DNA from: Thermoplasmata archaeon
GTDB lineage: Archaea > Thermoplasmatota > Thermoplasmata > SG8-5
DNA: 14,938 bases
Assembly: GCA_030655715.1 (NCBI GenBank)
Contig: JAUSPR010000083.1
Coordinates: forward strand, 1-14,938
Direction of reading: 5' to 3'
Both the position numbers and the translations under genes were made by a program. Positions 5,395-12,837 of the stretch are shown in pieces. The notes beneath the pieces are model-generated. The model worked only from the letters and a program-made list of their open reading frames with translations, had not been told where the DNA came from and ran no database searches. Position 1 is the first letter of the stretch, and every line of letters starts with the position of its first letter.

Positions 5395-6321
5395 ATGAAG
5401 GGAGAAGGTCGAAGAGCCATCATAGCCGCGTTTCTGGCTAACCTTGGAATCGCTTTTGCCAAGACAATTGGTTTCATTTTCACAGGTGCAGCGTCAATGC
5501 TGGCAGAGGCCGTTCACTCATTTGCTGATACCTCGAACCAGGGCTTGCTGATTCTTGGCGGCAATCTTGCCAAGCGGAAAAAGACCAGAGAACATCAGTT
5601 CGGTTTCGGCAGGGAGAGGTATTTCTGGGCCTTCGTGGTGGCAGTGGTCATATTCTCCCTGGGTGCGGTGTTTGCAATTTATGAAGGTTTGACCAAGCTG
5701 GTGAACCCCCATGACATAGATTCACCGCTCTGGGCAGTGGGAATTCTTCTGTTCGCGATTATAGTTGAGAGTTATTCAATGAAAATTGCCATACATGAAT
5801 CCAGAAAGGTCAAGGGAAAAATGGGTTGGTGGGCGTTCATCCGCCATTCCAAGGTTCCTGAACTGCCTGTTGTCCTCTTGGAAGACCTGGGCGCGCTTGT
5901 CGGACTTGCGCTGGCACTGGCCGGAGTCGGTCTGGCCATGTGGACTGGTGATTCAAGGTTCGATGCTATGGGCAGCCTTTCAATCGGTATTCTTCTGGGC
6001 ATAATCGCAGTTATCCTGGGAATCGAGATGCGGTCACTGCTTCTCGGTGAATCCGCGTCCGAAGACACCCAGGCCAAGTTGGAGAAGGCAATACGGAACC
6101 ATCCTAAAGTATGCAAGCTCATACATATCCGCACCGAGCATATCGGGCCTGAGGAGCTGCTTGTGGCTGCCAAGGTCGAGCTTTCAGGAGAACTGGATGC
6201 AAAGGGCGTTGCAGCGGCAATAAACAGCATCGAGAAGGTCATGAGGTCAGTGGTCGAGATGAAACTGACCATTTACATTGAACCGGATATTTTCAATGGA
6301 GAGGAATGCCCGGCAAAGTAG
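5395..6321 (+). CDS. Cation diffusion facilitator transporter, SLC30A9 (ZnT9)-like
   Basis: The gene encodes a membrane antiporter of the cation diffusion facilitator family, about six membrane segments in 308 residues plus a C-terminal cytoplasmic domain (about residues 225-300, with HPKVCKLIHIRTEHIGPEEL). Its motifs are those of the SLC30A9/ZnT9 branch: HSFADTSNQ in TM2 (H41, D45), the QFGFGRERYFWAF block at 69-81, and LLEDLGALVG in TM5 (E163, D164) instead of the usual HxxxD of zinc exporters. The substituted TM5 site makes the metal uncertain; zinc, manganese or iron are possible. I chose ATG 5395 because the ATG at 5371 overlaps the promoter box; ATG 5389 is an alternative two codons longer. 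The gene is followed by a strong hairpin. Confidence 0.88.
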   Translation: MKGEGRRAIIAAFLANLGIAFAKTIGFIFTGAASMLAEAVHSFADTSNQGLLILGGNLAKRKKTREHQFGFGRERYFWAFVVAVVIFSLGAVFAIYEGLTKLVNPHDIDSPLWAVGILLFAIIVESYSMKIAIHESRKVKGKMGWWAFIRHSKVPELPVVLLEDLGALVGLALALAGVGLAMWTGDSRFDAMGSLSIGILLGIIAVILGIEMRSLLLGESASEDTQAKLEKAIRNHPKVCKLIHIRTEHIGPEELLVAAKVELSGELDAKGVAAAINSIEKVMRSVVEMKLTIYIEPDIFNGEECPAK

Positions 6322-6328
6322 AGACATC

Positions 6329-6356
6329 ATAAAATCCGGCAAAAGCTGGATTTTAT
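6329..6356 (+). terminator. Terminator-like hairpin after the cation-efflux gene
   Basis: ATAAAATCCGGC 6329-6340 pairs over all 12 positions (one G-U) with GCTGGATTTTAT 6345-6356 around an AAAA loop, eight bases after the stop codon. The T-rich 3' arm resembles an intrinsic terminator. Confidence 0.6.
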
Positions 6357-6410
6357 ATCACTGGATGGTTAATTATGCCATGGCAAGAGTGGGCACAATT
6401 TTCCAGATTC

Positions 6411-6418
6411 TTTAAATA
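6411..6418 (+). promoter_or_regulatory. TATA box of the ABC exporter operon
   Basis: TTTAAATA lies 40 bases before ATG 6458, leaving a short leader that contains the ribosome-binding site AGGTGA at 6448-6453. Confidence 0.5.
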
Positions 6419-6457
6419 CTCTGTACATTTTATTAAGGGTTAGAAATAGGTGAAAGC

Positions 6458-7369
6458 ATGAATCACAATCACGAATCCGCAATAATTGCGAAAGGAATCT
6501 CGAAGACTTACGATAAGAAAACCCAGGCACTGAAGGGCATGGACCTGACAGTTAACAAGGGCGAGGTATTCACCATACTGGGACCGAATGGCGCAGGCAA
6601 GACCACATTTCTCAGGATACTGTGCACACAGCTTATGCCCACGGCTGGCGATGCCACAATACTCGGGGACAGCGTTGTAAAAAATCCTGAAGCCATACGG
6701 AACAATATCGCCATGGTGCCGCAAGATGCAATGGCCTATGCAAATTTCACGCCCTGGGACTATGCCCATAATTTCTGTCTGCTGAGAGGGATGGACAAGC
6801 CAACCGCCAAGAAGAAGGCCGAAGAGGCACTGAAGGCCATGCTGATGTGGGATATGCGCTCGAAACCATGCCAGTCCATGTCAGGCGGCGAGAAGAGAAG
6901 GGCGCTCATTGCAGCCACCATTGCCAGCGATGCGCCAGTTATGATGCTGGACGAGCCAACGAGTGGGTTGGATGCAATTGGCCGAAGAAATGTCTGGTCC
7001 ACATTGCGCGAGCGTGCGGCTCAGGGCAAAACAATCATTCTGACAACGCATATGATGGACGAGGCCGAAATGGTCTCGGACCGGCTGGCCATCATCAACA
7101 AGGGCGAGCTTATCATAGTGGGCACGACAGCTGAGATTAAAAAACAAGTTCCTTTCAAGTACCGGGTAATTGTCCCGGAAAGCGAGATTGACAAGTCCAA
7201 ATTTTCCGACATCACGAAAATCGGGGACCGCCTGGTCATCTACCTGAAGAATGATGAGGATGCCATCGAACTGGTCAGGGAAATGCTGAAGAAAGGGGTT
7301 CAGGCTGAGGCGGCACCAGTAACGCTTGAGGATGCATTTGTAAGATTGGCCGGAGGTGAACTCCTATGA
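6458..7369 (+). CDS. ABC-2 type exporter, ATP-binding protein
   Basis: This is the ATPase subunit of a two-gene ABC exporter of the DrrA/NatA type. In 303 residues it carries Walker A GPNGAGKTT (42-50), Q-loop Gln89 in MVPQD, signature MSGGEKRRA (141-149), Walker B VMMLDEP (161-167), D-loop SGLD (169-172) and H-loop His198. The C-terminal part (about 225-303) is the accessory domain often seen in these subunits, ending LEDAFVRLAGGELL. The N-terminus MNHNHESAIIAKGI is supported by AGGTGA five bases before the ATG. The stop overlaps the permease start (ATGA), so the pair is one operon. The substrate cannot be told from sequence; drugs, lipids, sodium or peptides are exported by relatives. Confidence 0.93.
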   Translation: MNHNHESAIIAKGISKTYDKKTQALKGMDLTVNKGEVFTILGPNGAGKTTFLRILCTQLMPTAGDATILGDSVVKNPEAIRNNIAMVPQDAMAYANFTPWDYAHNFCLLRGMDKPTAKKKAEEALKAMLMWDMRSKPCQSMSGGEKRRALIAATIASDAPVMMLDEPTSGLDAIGRRNVWSTLRERAAQGKTIILTTHMMDEAEMVSDRLAIINKGELIIVGTTAEIKKQVPFKYRVIVPESEIDKSKFSDITKIGDRLVIYLKNDEDAIELVREMLKKGVQAEAAPVTLEDAFVRLAGGELL

Positions 7370-8142
7370 ACATCAGAAAGATTGTCAGGGACATGTGGAT
7401 AATCGCCTACATGAAATCCATACCTGACCTCAAGAGGCAGCCGCTAATGCTACTGATTTTGGTGGGGCTGGCAGCAATCCCGCTGTTCTTCATCGGGCTC
7501 TTTGCTGGAGGAGATAATGCCGAGGCCACATTCAATGGCGGACTTATTGGCGTGATTGTATCCAGCATCGGGTTCATCGCAATCACCGCATCTATTCAGG
7601 ACCTCACATACGACAGGTACGTGAAACTTCGGGAGATGGTTGTTGCCATGCCGGTCCATCCGCTATCCTACGTTATGGGCCTTACTCTCGGGTTCCTGAT
7701 TTTTTCATTCCCAGGATTCATCGCGTTCCTGTGTTACGGAGTCTACCGGGGCCTGTTCGATCCAATATCGATACTCATGACCCTTGGCGCGATGGTACTG
7801 TGCTGGCTGGCGCTGGCGACAATAGGGTTCACAATCGCGACCTACCTGCACAAGACCAGCCCGAACACGCTTGGCATAATAGCCAATATCCTGAGTTTCG
7901 GATTCGTGTTTCTGCCGCCGGTCTACTACTCGGAAACCATGCTGACGAACATTGGAGGGATGGACCTCTCATGGTTTGTGTATCTCCTGCCCACTTCCAA
8001 TGCAGCCGCAATAATCAGGTACTCGACAGATTTAACAGCCTGGAACGGGACTGCATTCATGCTTCACTGGATTATACTGGCACTTACCGTGATAGTGTTC
8101 TCGGTACTGGTTGTTAAAAAGGCTCGCTGGAGAGAACCGTAA
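7366..8142 (+). CDS. ABC-2 type exporter, membrane permease
   Basis: This 258-residue protein is the permease partner of the preceding ATPase. It has a short cytoplasmic N-terminus (to about residue 22) and six hydrophobic stretches: near residues 26-46, 60-78, 104-125, 137-160, 167-186 and 227-250. The pattern and the SPNTLGIIANILSFGFVFLPPVYYSE block match ABC-2 transporters. The start overlaps the ATPase stop by four bases (ATGA). A strong hairpin begins at the stop codon and runs into copy 3 of the structured repeat. Confidence 0.9.
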   Translation: MNIRKIVRDMWIIAYMKSIPDLKRQPLMLLILVGLAAIPLFFIGLFAGGDNAEATFNGGLIGVIVSSIGFIAITASIQDLTYDRYVKLREMVVAMPVHPLSYVMGLTLGFLIFSFPGFIAFLCYGVYRGLFDPISILMTLGAMVLCWLALATIGFTIATYLHKTSPNTLGIIANILSFGFVFLPPVYYSETMLTNIGGMDLSWFVYLLPTSNAAAIIRYSTDLTAWNGTAFMLHWIILALTVIVFSVLVVKKARWREP

Positions 8143-8170
8143 ACTACCAGCCTCCGGCTGTAAGTTTACG
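8138..8170 (+). terminator. Two-part hairpin spanning the permease stop codon
   Basis: CGTAAACT 8138-8145 pairs with AGTTTACG 8163-8170 (8 of 8), and inside it CAGCC 8148-8152 pairs with GGCTG 8156-8160 around TCC. The TAA stop lies in the 5' arm, and the 3' arm is the first part of structured repeat copy 3. No U-run follows. Confidence 0.5.
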
Positions 8171-8257
8171 TGTATAGGCCGTGCATCTGACTCATCAAAG
8201 CCGACTGGCTTTGATTTCATAAGCAATAAGATGTACGATGCACGGCGGTCTGTCACG
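8162..8257 (+). repeat. Structured dispersed repeat, copy 3 of 3 (best-paired)
   Basis: The outer stem GCCGTGCATC 8178-8187 with GATGCACGGC 8237-8246 is perfect. The inner hairpin ATCAAAGCC 8194-8202 with GGCTTTGAT 8207-8215 is perfect around GACT. It starts AAGTTTACGTGTATAGGCC and ends GGCGGTCTGTCAC. Relative to copies 1 and 2, two outer pairs have changed on both sides together. It lies between the convergent ABC permease and carbonic anhydrase genes. Confidence 0.8.
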
Positions 8258-8297
8258 GCACAGCGGCTTCCAATATAATGTGATTTACTTTATTTGA

Positions 8298-8840
8298 TTA
8301 CAGGAACTCAACAGTCCCGTCTTCCAGATGATAGATAGCACCCTGTATCTCCAGGGCACCGCTTTCCACGGCCTGGGCGATCGCAGGGCTGCGCTGGAGA
8401 ATCATTTTCTCCTGTCTTCGAACATTGTCCCTGAGATGGTCATCGCCGCCGAAGCAGCAACGAATCTCATTGACGATATCGCCAATGCAGGTTCCATCAC
8501 CAGGACCGGTTTCCGAGGCCTTCATTGCGCCACAATTAGTGTGGCCCAGGATGAGGAGAAGAGGCACATGAAGATGACTGACTGCGTATTCCAGCGAGCC
8601 TATGACAGATGAGCCAAAGGCAATGTTTCCAGCGTCTCTTACCACGAACAATTCGCCAACGCCTGCATTGAAAATATGCTCCGGTGGCACTCGAGAATCC
8701 GAGCATGTGAGAATCACTGCATAGGGCTTCTGGCCTGAAACATGCCTGGCGAGGTCATGACCATGGGTTTGGATGAACCTGTGGTTGCCCTCGATTAGGC
8801 GCTTTTTCTCTTCTGATATATCTGCTCGCTTAGGCTGCAT
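8298..8840 (-). CDS. Beta-class carbonic anhydrase
   Basis: The enzyme interconverts CO2 and bicarbonate with a zinc centre. The 180-residue protein has zinc ligands Cys46 (in CSDSRVPPE), His100 and Cys103 (in GHTNCGA), the Asp48-Arg50 dyad, and RDAGN at 68-72, all typical of the family; length is normal for a small bacterial/archaeal beta-CA. The start at 8840 has AGGAAG about six bases upstream and overlaps the end of the upstream MFS transporter gene by 11 bases, so translation is probably coupled. The pairing with an OFA-type carboxylate transporter suggests it handles CO2 or bicarbonate linked to the transported acid; that is inference. Confidence 0.93.
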   Translation of the reverse strand: MQPKRADISEEKKRLIEGNHRFIQTHGHDLARHVSGQKPYAVILTCSDSRVPPEHIFNAGVGELFVVRDAGNIAFGSSVIGSLEYAVSHLHVPLLLILGHTNCGAMKASETGPGDGTCIGDIVNEIRCCFGGDDHLRDNVRRQEKMILQRSPAIAQAVESGALEIQGAIYHLEDGTVEFL

Positions 8841-10245
8841 TTTCTTCTTCCTTGTTCACTGCTTCCGGCTTGTACATCAAGGCAAGTCCAGCTGCAACAA
8901 AGCACATGATTGCTGCCGGGAAGAATGCATAGCTGAAGGACATTCCCTGGTCCTGGACAAAGCCTGCAAGGTATGGCCCGGCAATGCCGCCGATCCCGTA
9001 AGCTGTAAACACAAATCCATAGTTGATTCCGACCTTGTCAGAACCGAACGTGTCCGCGGTCGCTGCCGGGAATAGTGCGAAGTTACCGCCGAAGTTAAAA
9101 CCGATGAGTGCTGCGACGATGTAGAACGCATATTCGTTGCTGGTCGTGTAGAAGAATGCTGCCATCATGACACCCTGGAAAAGAAACATGGACATGAGTG
9201 CCTTCTTCCTGCCTATCTTATCTGAGACCTGGCCCCAGACAATGCGACCTGCGCCGTTGAAGATGGGTAAACATATTGCCGCGCCAAGCACTGCGAAATC
9301 AATTGCCTGATCTGGTGTGAACCCATGACCTGCGAAACCGTCAACCGGATCCTTGGCAAAGTTCTGCACGTTACCGATGACCATTAGACCGGCTAGAGCG
9401 CCAACAATGAACATTGTCCAAAGCATCCAGAACTGTGGCGATTTCATCATGGCCCTAGGTGAAAAACCCTTGGAGGCTTTCTTACCGGGTGCCAGTGCTG
9501 GTGGGTTCCAGCCAGCTGGTTTCCAGCCTTCTGGCGGGTTGACCATTACTAGCGAGCCAAGAACAACCATAACTAGGAATATTACACCGTAAATCATGAA
9601 GACCATGTCGACGTTCGCCACTGTGTAAACAAATGCGCCGGTTTCCTGCACTATCAAACCACTGAAACCAAGAATGCTTGGCGGATTTGCCAAAAGAATC
9701 CAGATGAATGCACCGAAACCAAAACCTGCCACAGCAAGCCCGGTGACAAGACCTTTCTTGTCCGGGAACCACTTAACGCCAGTGGCTATCGGAACGACAT
9801 ATGCTAGTCCGATACCTGCGCCACCGATTATTCCGATGGTGAAAAGTTTTCCAATGAAACTTGCACCGACCAGGCCACCGAGTAGGTACCCAAGACCGAG
9901 AATGACACCGCCCAATAGAGCAATGTTCCTGGGGCTATGGGTCTTCAATAGCCGACCCGCGATGATGACCAATACTGCGAATGAAGCCAAACCTGCGCTG
10001 AAAATAAGCTGTACCTCGGTTTTGCTGAAACCGTATTCACTTGGATTTAAGGCATTGCCCTGAAGAGGAGTTGTGAACGCAGACCAGGCATATATAGCGC
10101 CCAGGGCCAACTGAATCAGGATAGCGCCCATGACGACGACCCAACGGTTCATTACCTTCTTCTCGGATACCTGAGGCTGCTTGGCCTCATCGTTCGACCC
10201 ATTCTCGGGCATCACATCATCGGTTGGTTTTAATTCATCTGACAT
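8830..10245 (-). CDS. MFS transporter, oxalate/formate antiporter (OFA) type
   Basis: This is a 471-residue major facilitator with a hydrophilic N-terminal tail (residues 1-31) and about 12 membrane helices. The first helix region, NRWVVVMGAILIQLALGAIY followed by AWSAFTTPL, and the later RIVWGQVSDKIGRKKAL loop are characteristic of the OFA family, whose members exchange or import small carboxylates such as oxalate, formate, lactate or pyruvate. The exact substrate cannot be read from sequence. AAGGAG at 10259-10254 fixes the start, and a TATA box with AAAGG stands upstream at 10281-10293. It overlaps the carbonic anhydrase gene downstream by 11 bases. Confidence 0.9.
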   Translation of the reverse strand: MSDELKPTDDVMPENGSNDEAKQPQVSEKKVMNRWVVVMGAILIQLALGAIYAWSAFTTPLQGNALNPSEYGFSKTEVQLIFSAGLASFAVLVIIAGRLLKTHSPRNIALLGGVILGLGYLLGGLVGASFIGKLFTIGIIGGAGIGLAYVVPIATGVKWFPDKKGLVTGLAVAGFGFGAFIWILLANPPSILGFSGLIVQETGAFVYTVANVDMVFMIYGVIFLVMVVLGSLVMVNPPEGWKPAGWNPPALAPGKKASKGFSPRAMMKSPQFWMLWTMFIVGALAGLMVIGNVQNFAKDPVDGFAGHGFTPDQAIDFAVLGAAICLPIFNGAGRIVWGQVSDKIGRKKALMSMFLFQGVMMAAFFYTTSNEYAFYIVAALIGFNFGGNFALFPAATADTFGSDKVGINYGFVFTAYGIGGIAGPYLAGFVQDQGMSFSYAFFPAAIMCFVAAGLALMYKPEAVNKEEENAA

Positions 10246-10280
10246 GAACGTTACTCCTTGCCGCCCCCAAGTAGATATTA

Positions 10281-10293
10281 TTAATATACCTTT
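10281..10293 (-). promoter_or_regulatory. BRE/TATA promoter of the OFA transporter-carbonic anhydrase operon
   Basis: On the minus strand AAAGGTATATTAA ends 35 bases before ATG 10245, with the AAGGAG ribosome-binding site between. It repeats the AAAGG-TATA layout seen elsewhere in the window. Confidence 0.55.
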
Positions 10294-10308
10294 CTCATTA
10301 TTAATAAA

Positions 10309-11316
10309 CTATAATTTCCAATATTTTGATTGAATTTCAATGGCCTCGGAAATCCACCTGGCACCAATTGTTTCAGTATCACTTGCCTCGTTGAATTGGG
10401 TTTGAATCGGATTGCCCGAAGCCATTGCCGCAGATGAACCAACCACATCAGCCAGTGCGGAAATGTTGTAACCGCCCTCTAAAAATACAGACCATCGATT
10501 TTCGCAATTCTCTTCTGCAATTTTTGCGATGCCCTTCATTATGTCCAAATACCCCTTGCTGGACAGGGTCAGGGAAGCAAGAGGATCCATGTAATGTGCG
10601 TCCGCGCCCAGGCTGATAAGAATGGCATCAGGTTTGAATTGCCTCAGTATCGGAAGAATTATTTTTTTGTTGGCCGCTAGGAAGGTCGCATCCCCTGACT
10701 GCGCGCCCAAGGGAATGTTGACAGTAAAACCCTTGCCCTCGCCTGTACCAACCTGGGAGGCCGGTCCAGTTCCCGGGTATATGCCCCTCTGATGAGTTGA
10801 AATGTAAAGCACATCGCTCCGGTCTAGGAAAGTGTCGTTCGTACCGTTTCCATGATGGACGTCTATGTCCACGATGGCGATTTTATCGAGCTTTTTCCTG
10901 AGCCAGTTTGTCGCAATTGCGACATTGTTAAAGTAACAAAATCCCATGCCATTATTCATGGTCGCATGATGGCCTGGCGGTCTGACGAGCGCGAATGTTG
11001 GTTCGTTATGGACAAGCATGTTCCTTGCAGCCGCGATTCCGCCACCGGCCGCCAGCATTGCCATGTCATAGGTATATGGCCACACGGAAGTGTCCGCATC
11101 CAAACAGCCGTGTCCGAAATTTTTCAGAAGTTCAAGATAATCCGCTGAATGGACAGTAAGAATGTCGTTTATGTCAGCCAGTTCGGGCGTGATGGTTTCC
11201 GGGCGAAGCTCATTCTCGTCCATGTATTCGATGATGGAAGAAAGCCGCTCAGGGCATTCAGGGTGGCCGGGGGTCTGGGTTAATTTCAGATAATCCTCGT
11301 GATAAACAATCTTCAT
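10309..11316 (-). CDS. Histone deacetylase / acetylpolyamine amidohydrolase family protein (AcuC-like)
   Basis: This is a zinc amidohydrolase of the arginase-deacetylase fold, 335 residues. Visible catalytic elements are RPPGHHA (His116-His117), DIDVHHGNGT (Asp150, zinc ligands Asp152 and His154), GADAH (zinc ligand Asp239) and LEGGYN (Tyr283). Members remove acetyl or acyl groups from protein lysines, polyamines or acetoin-pathway enzymes; the substrate here is open. I place the start at 11316 (MKIVYHEDYL) rather than an upstream in-frame ATG at 11340, because MKIVYH is the family-like N-terminus and the ATG overlaps the stop of the upstream RDD gene (ATGA). Cotranscription with a membrane/zinc-ribbon protein is likely. 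Confidence 0.9.
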   Translation of the reverse strand: MKIVYHEDYLKLTQTPGHPECPERLSSIIEYMDENELRPETITPELADINDILTVHSADYLELLKNFGHGCLDADTSVWPYTYDMAMLAAGGGIAAARNMLVHNEPTFALVRPPGHHATMNNGMGFCYFNNVAIATNWLRKKLDKIAIVDIDVHHGNGTNDTFLDRSDVLYISTHQRGIYPGTGPASQVGTGEGKGFTVNIPLGAQSGDATFLAANKKIILPILRQFKPDAILISLGADAHYMDPLASLTLSSKGYLDIMKGIAKIAEENCENRWSVFLEGGYNISALADVVGSSAAMASGNPIQTQFNEASDTETIGARWISEAIEIQSKYWKL

Positions 11317-11900
11317 TGTATCAGTCCGCATTTCTCGCATTGAAACTTGCCGCCTGGCAATAGAATGATGGGGCCAGCGCAGTCCTCACATACTTCCTGG
11401 TCTGTTTGAGATTCTGGCTCCTTGAATTCTTTCACAGGTTCGGGTGCTGACCGAATTGCAGCTTCATGTCTTTCTTTTTCTTCGAGATGGACAACTTTCG
11501 TGCCTGCCACTCTATCGAGCAATTTCTGGCGCGGGTCGCCTCTCATGGCCAGGCCGATTGCAAAATCCAACGGCGGCAAGATGAACCAGAAAGCTCTTGT
11601 GATATTACGCACGCATGCTTTTCCTGCAATGCTTTCTCCCTTGACTGGATAGACCCTGAAACCCAGCAGGCGCTTGCCCAGAGATGCGCCAGTGAATGAT
11701 TCCACCACAGATGATGAGAGATAAAATATAACTGTATTAACGAGGCCGACAGTGAAGATGTCTGTCACATCCAGCATGTAGAGAGCCAGAGAGGTAGGAA
11801 TAAAAGCGATTGCCGCGTCAATGATGAAGGCGATGATGCGACCTTTCCAGTGCCTGCGCAGACCTGCATCATGTCCCCATATGTCGAAACCAGTTACCAT
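11313..11900 (-). CDS. RDD-domain membrane protein with C-terminal zinc ribbon
   Basis: In this 195-residue protein, residues 15-138 match an RDD domain: Arg21 and Asp28 in GRIIAFIIDAAIAF, then ESFTGASLGKRLLGFRV, then GDPRQKLLDRVAGTKVV near the end. Two or three membrane helices are expected. A charged linker (140-168) leads to a zinc ribbon with Cys171/Cys174 and Cys188/Cys191. The open frame extends to 12158, but I start at ATG 11900 because a TATA-like box lies 22 bases upstream and the extension would cross the divergent gene. It is coupled by ATGA to the deacetylase-family gene. The role of RDD proteins is poorly known; some have been linked to ion or solute transport. Confidence 0.8.
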   Translation of the reverse strand: MVTGFDIWGHDAGLRRHWKGRIIAFIIDAAIAFIPTSLALYMLDVTDIFTVGLVNTVIFYLSSSVVESFTGASLGKRLLGFRVYPVKGESIAGKACVRNITRAFWFILPPLDFAIGLAMRGDPRQKLLDRVAGTKVVHLEEKERHEAAIRSAPEPVKEFKEPESQTDQEVCEDCAGPIILLPGGKFQCEKCGLIQ

Positions 11901-11921
11901 CCACAGGTAAATATCATTGGT

Positions 11922-11930
11922 GGATAAAAT
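11922..11930 (-). promoter_or_regulatory. TATA-like box of the RDD-deacetylase operon
   Basis: On the minus strand ATTTTATCC ends 22 bases before ATG 11900, pointing to a leaderless mRNA. The 82-base gap to the divergent gene at 11983 also contains GATATAGTATC (11932-11942), a candidate TATA for that + strand gene. Confidence 0.4.
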
Positions 11931-11982
11931 AGATATAGTATCATGCCTTTGGTCGATGGATAATATATCCAACGGTGATGAG

Positions 11983-12837
11983 ATGAGTGAAAACAATGAA
12001 ACAGTAAAAACTACGAGCCAGGCAGTTCCGAAATCCGGGCCACGAATGCTACCGCTGATTGTAGTGGCGATAGTGATAATGGCTGCGGTTGGCGGAATAT
12101 TCATGTTCAATAAATTCATGAAACCCGATATCGATCCCGATGAGGTGAACGTCAGCATCTCGATAAATTATGGCAACGGGACTGTTGAATGGTACAATGT
12201 ATCTACAGTCAATAATAGCATGACCGGTGTTCTGTCCCAGGCCATAGATGACAATAATTTCGTGGTTGAGCAGAGCATCGAAGGCGTGCTATACATAGAG
12301 AGTCTGAGAGGCGTAAGGAACAATGGGACCGTGAACGGTCTGGCCGATACTGAGGATAGGTGGTGGAGATACTCCATCAACGGAACTCTGGCCCCTCTAA
12401 CAAATCAGACCTTCGACTCAAGGAACACACTTGCGCCGATAAAAAACGGTCAGACAATTGCATTCGCTTTCATGAAATCCGATGGACCAAGTGGCATTGT
12501 GGACAAGTCCGGCATCAGCATCACAGTGCGAATAGATTATGGCAACGGCACAGTTGCTGAGGAAATCGTGACAACAAGTAATTACACGGCCCTCGGTGCC
12601 CTTGAGGCCATGGTTGGACATGGCAATCTGGACATGACCGATCACGGCGGCTTGGGCATATTGGTGAACGGAATAAATGGCGTCTCAACAGGTTCCACTG
12701 TGGAAGGAATCGAGGACACAAGCAACTATTACTGGTTCTGGTATGTGAATGATGACTTTGCCTATGTTGGGGCCAGCCAGTATGTTCTCCAGGATGGCGA
12801 TGTCATGGAATGGCGGTTCGAGGAGAGTTCCTGGTGA
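11983..12837 (+). CDS. Membrane-anchored protein with two DUF4430 (transcobalamin-like) domains
   Basis: The 284-residue protein has a cytoplasmic tail (1-21), one membrane helix (about 23-44) and an external part with two tandem DUF4430 domains. Domain 1 (about 55-167) carries INYGNGTVEW, RWWRYSING and GQTIAFAF; domain 2 (about 178-281) carries IDYGNGTVAE, YYWFWYVND and GDVMEWRF, so the internal duplication is plain. Several N-glycosylation sequons (NGT, NVS, NNS, NGT, NQT) suit a surface location. DUF4430 resembles the C-terminal part of transcobalamin/intrinsic factor and often sits with ECF transporters. The stop overlaps the next gene's GTG by four bases, so the two probably work together in cofactor capture. 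I chose ATG 11983 for GGTGATGAG just upstream; ATG 11956 is possible. Confidence 0.85.
   Translation: MSENNETVKTTSQAVPKSGPRMLPLIVVAIVIMAAVGGIFMFNKFMKPDIDPDEVNVSISINYGNGTVEWYNVSTVNNSMTGVLSQAIDDNNFVVEQSIEGVLYIESLRGVRNNGTVNGLADTEDRWWRYSINGTLAPLTNQTFDSRNTLAPIKNGQTIAFAFMKSDGPSGIVDKSGISITVRIDYGNGTVAEEIVTTSNYTALGALEAMVGHGNLDMTDHGGLGILVNGINGVSTGSTVEGIEDTSNYYWFWYVNDDFAYVGASQYVLQDGDVMEWRFEESSW

Noticed and set aside
5772..6272. 166-residue open frame opposite the cation-efflux gene
   Set aside because: It is the serine/arginine/proline-rich antisense shadow of a well-supported gene, with no recognisable domain.
11901..12158. Long N-terminal extension of the RDD protein
   Set aside because: It runs antisense through the start of the DUF4430 gene and through the divergent promoter region; the RDD domain starts after residue 11 of the shorter product.
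12810..12833. ATG start for the ECF S-like protein
   Set aside because: It lies inside the DUF4430 gene without a good ribosome-binding site, while GTG 12834 has GAGGAG and the usual four-base overlap.
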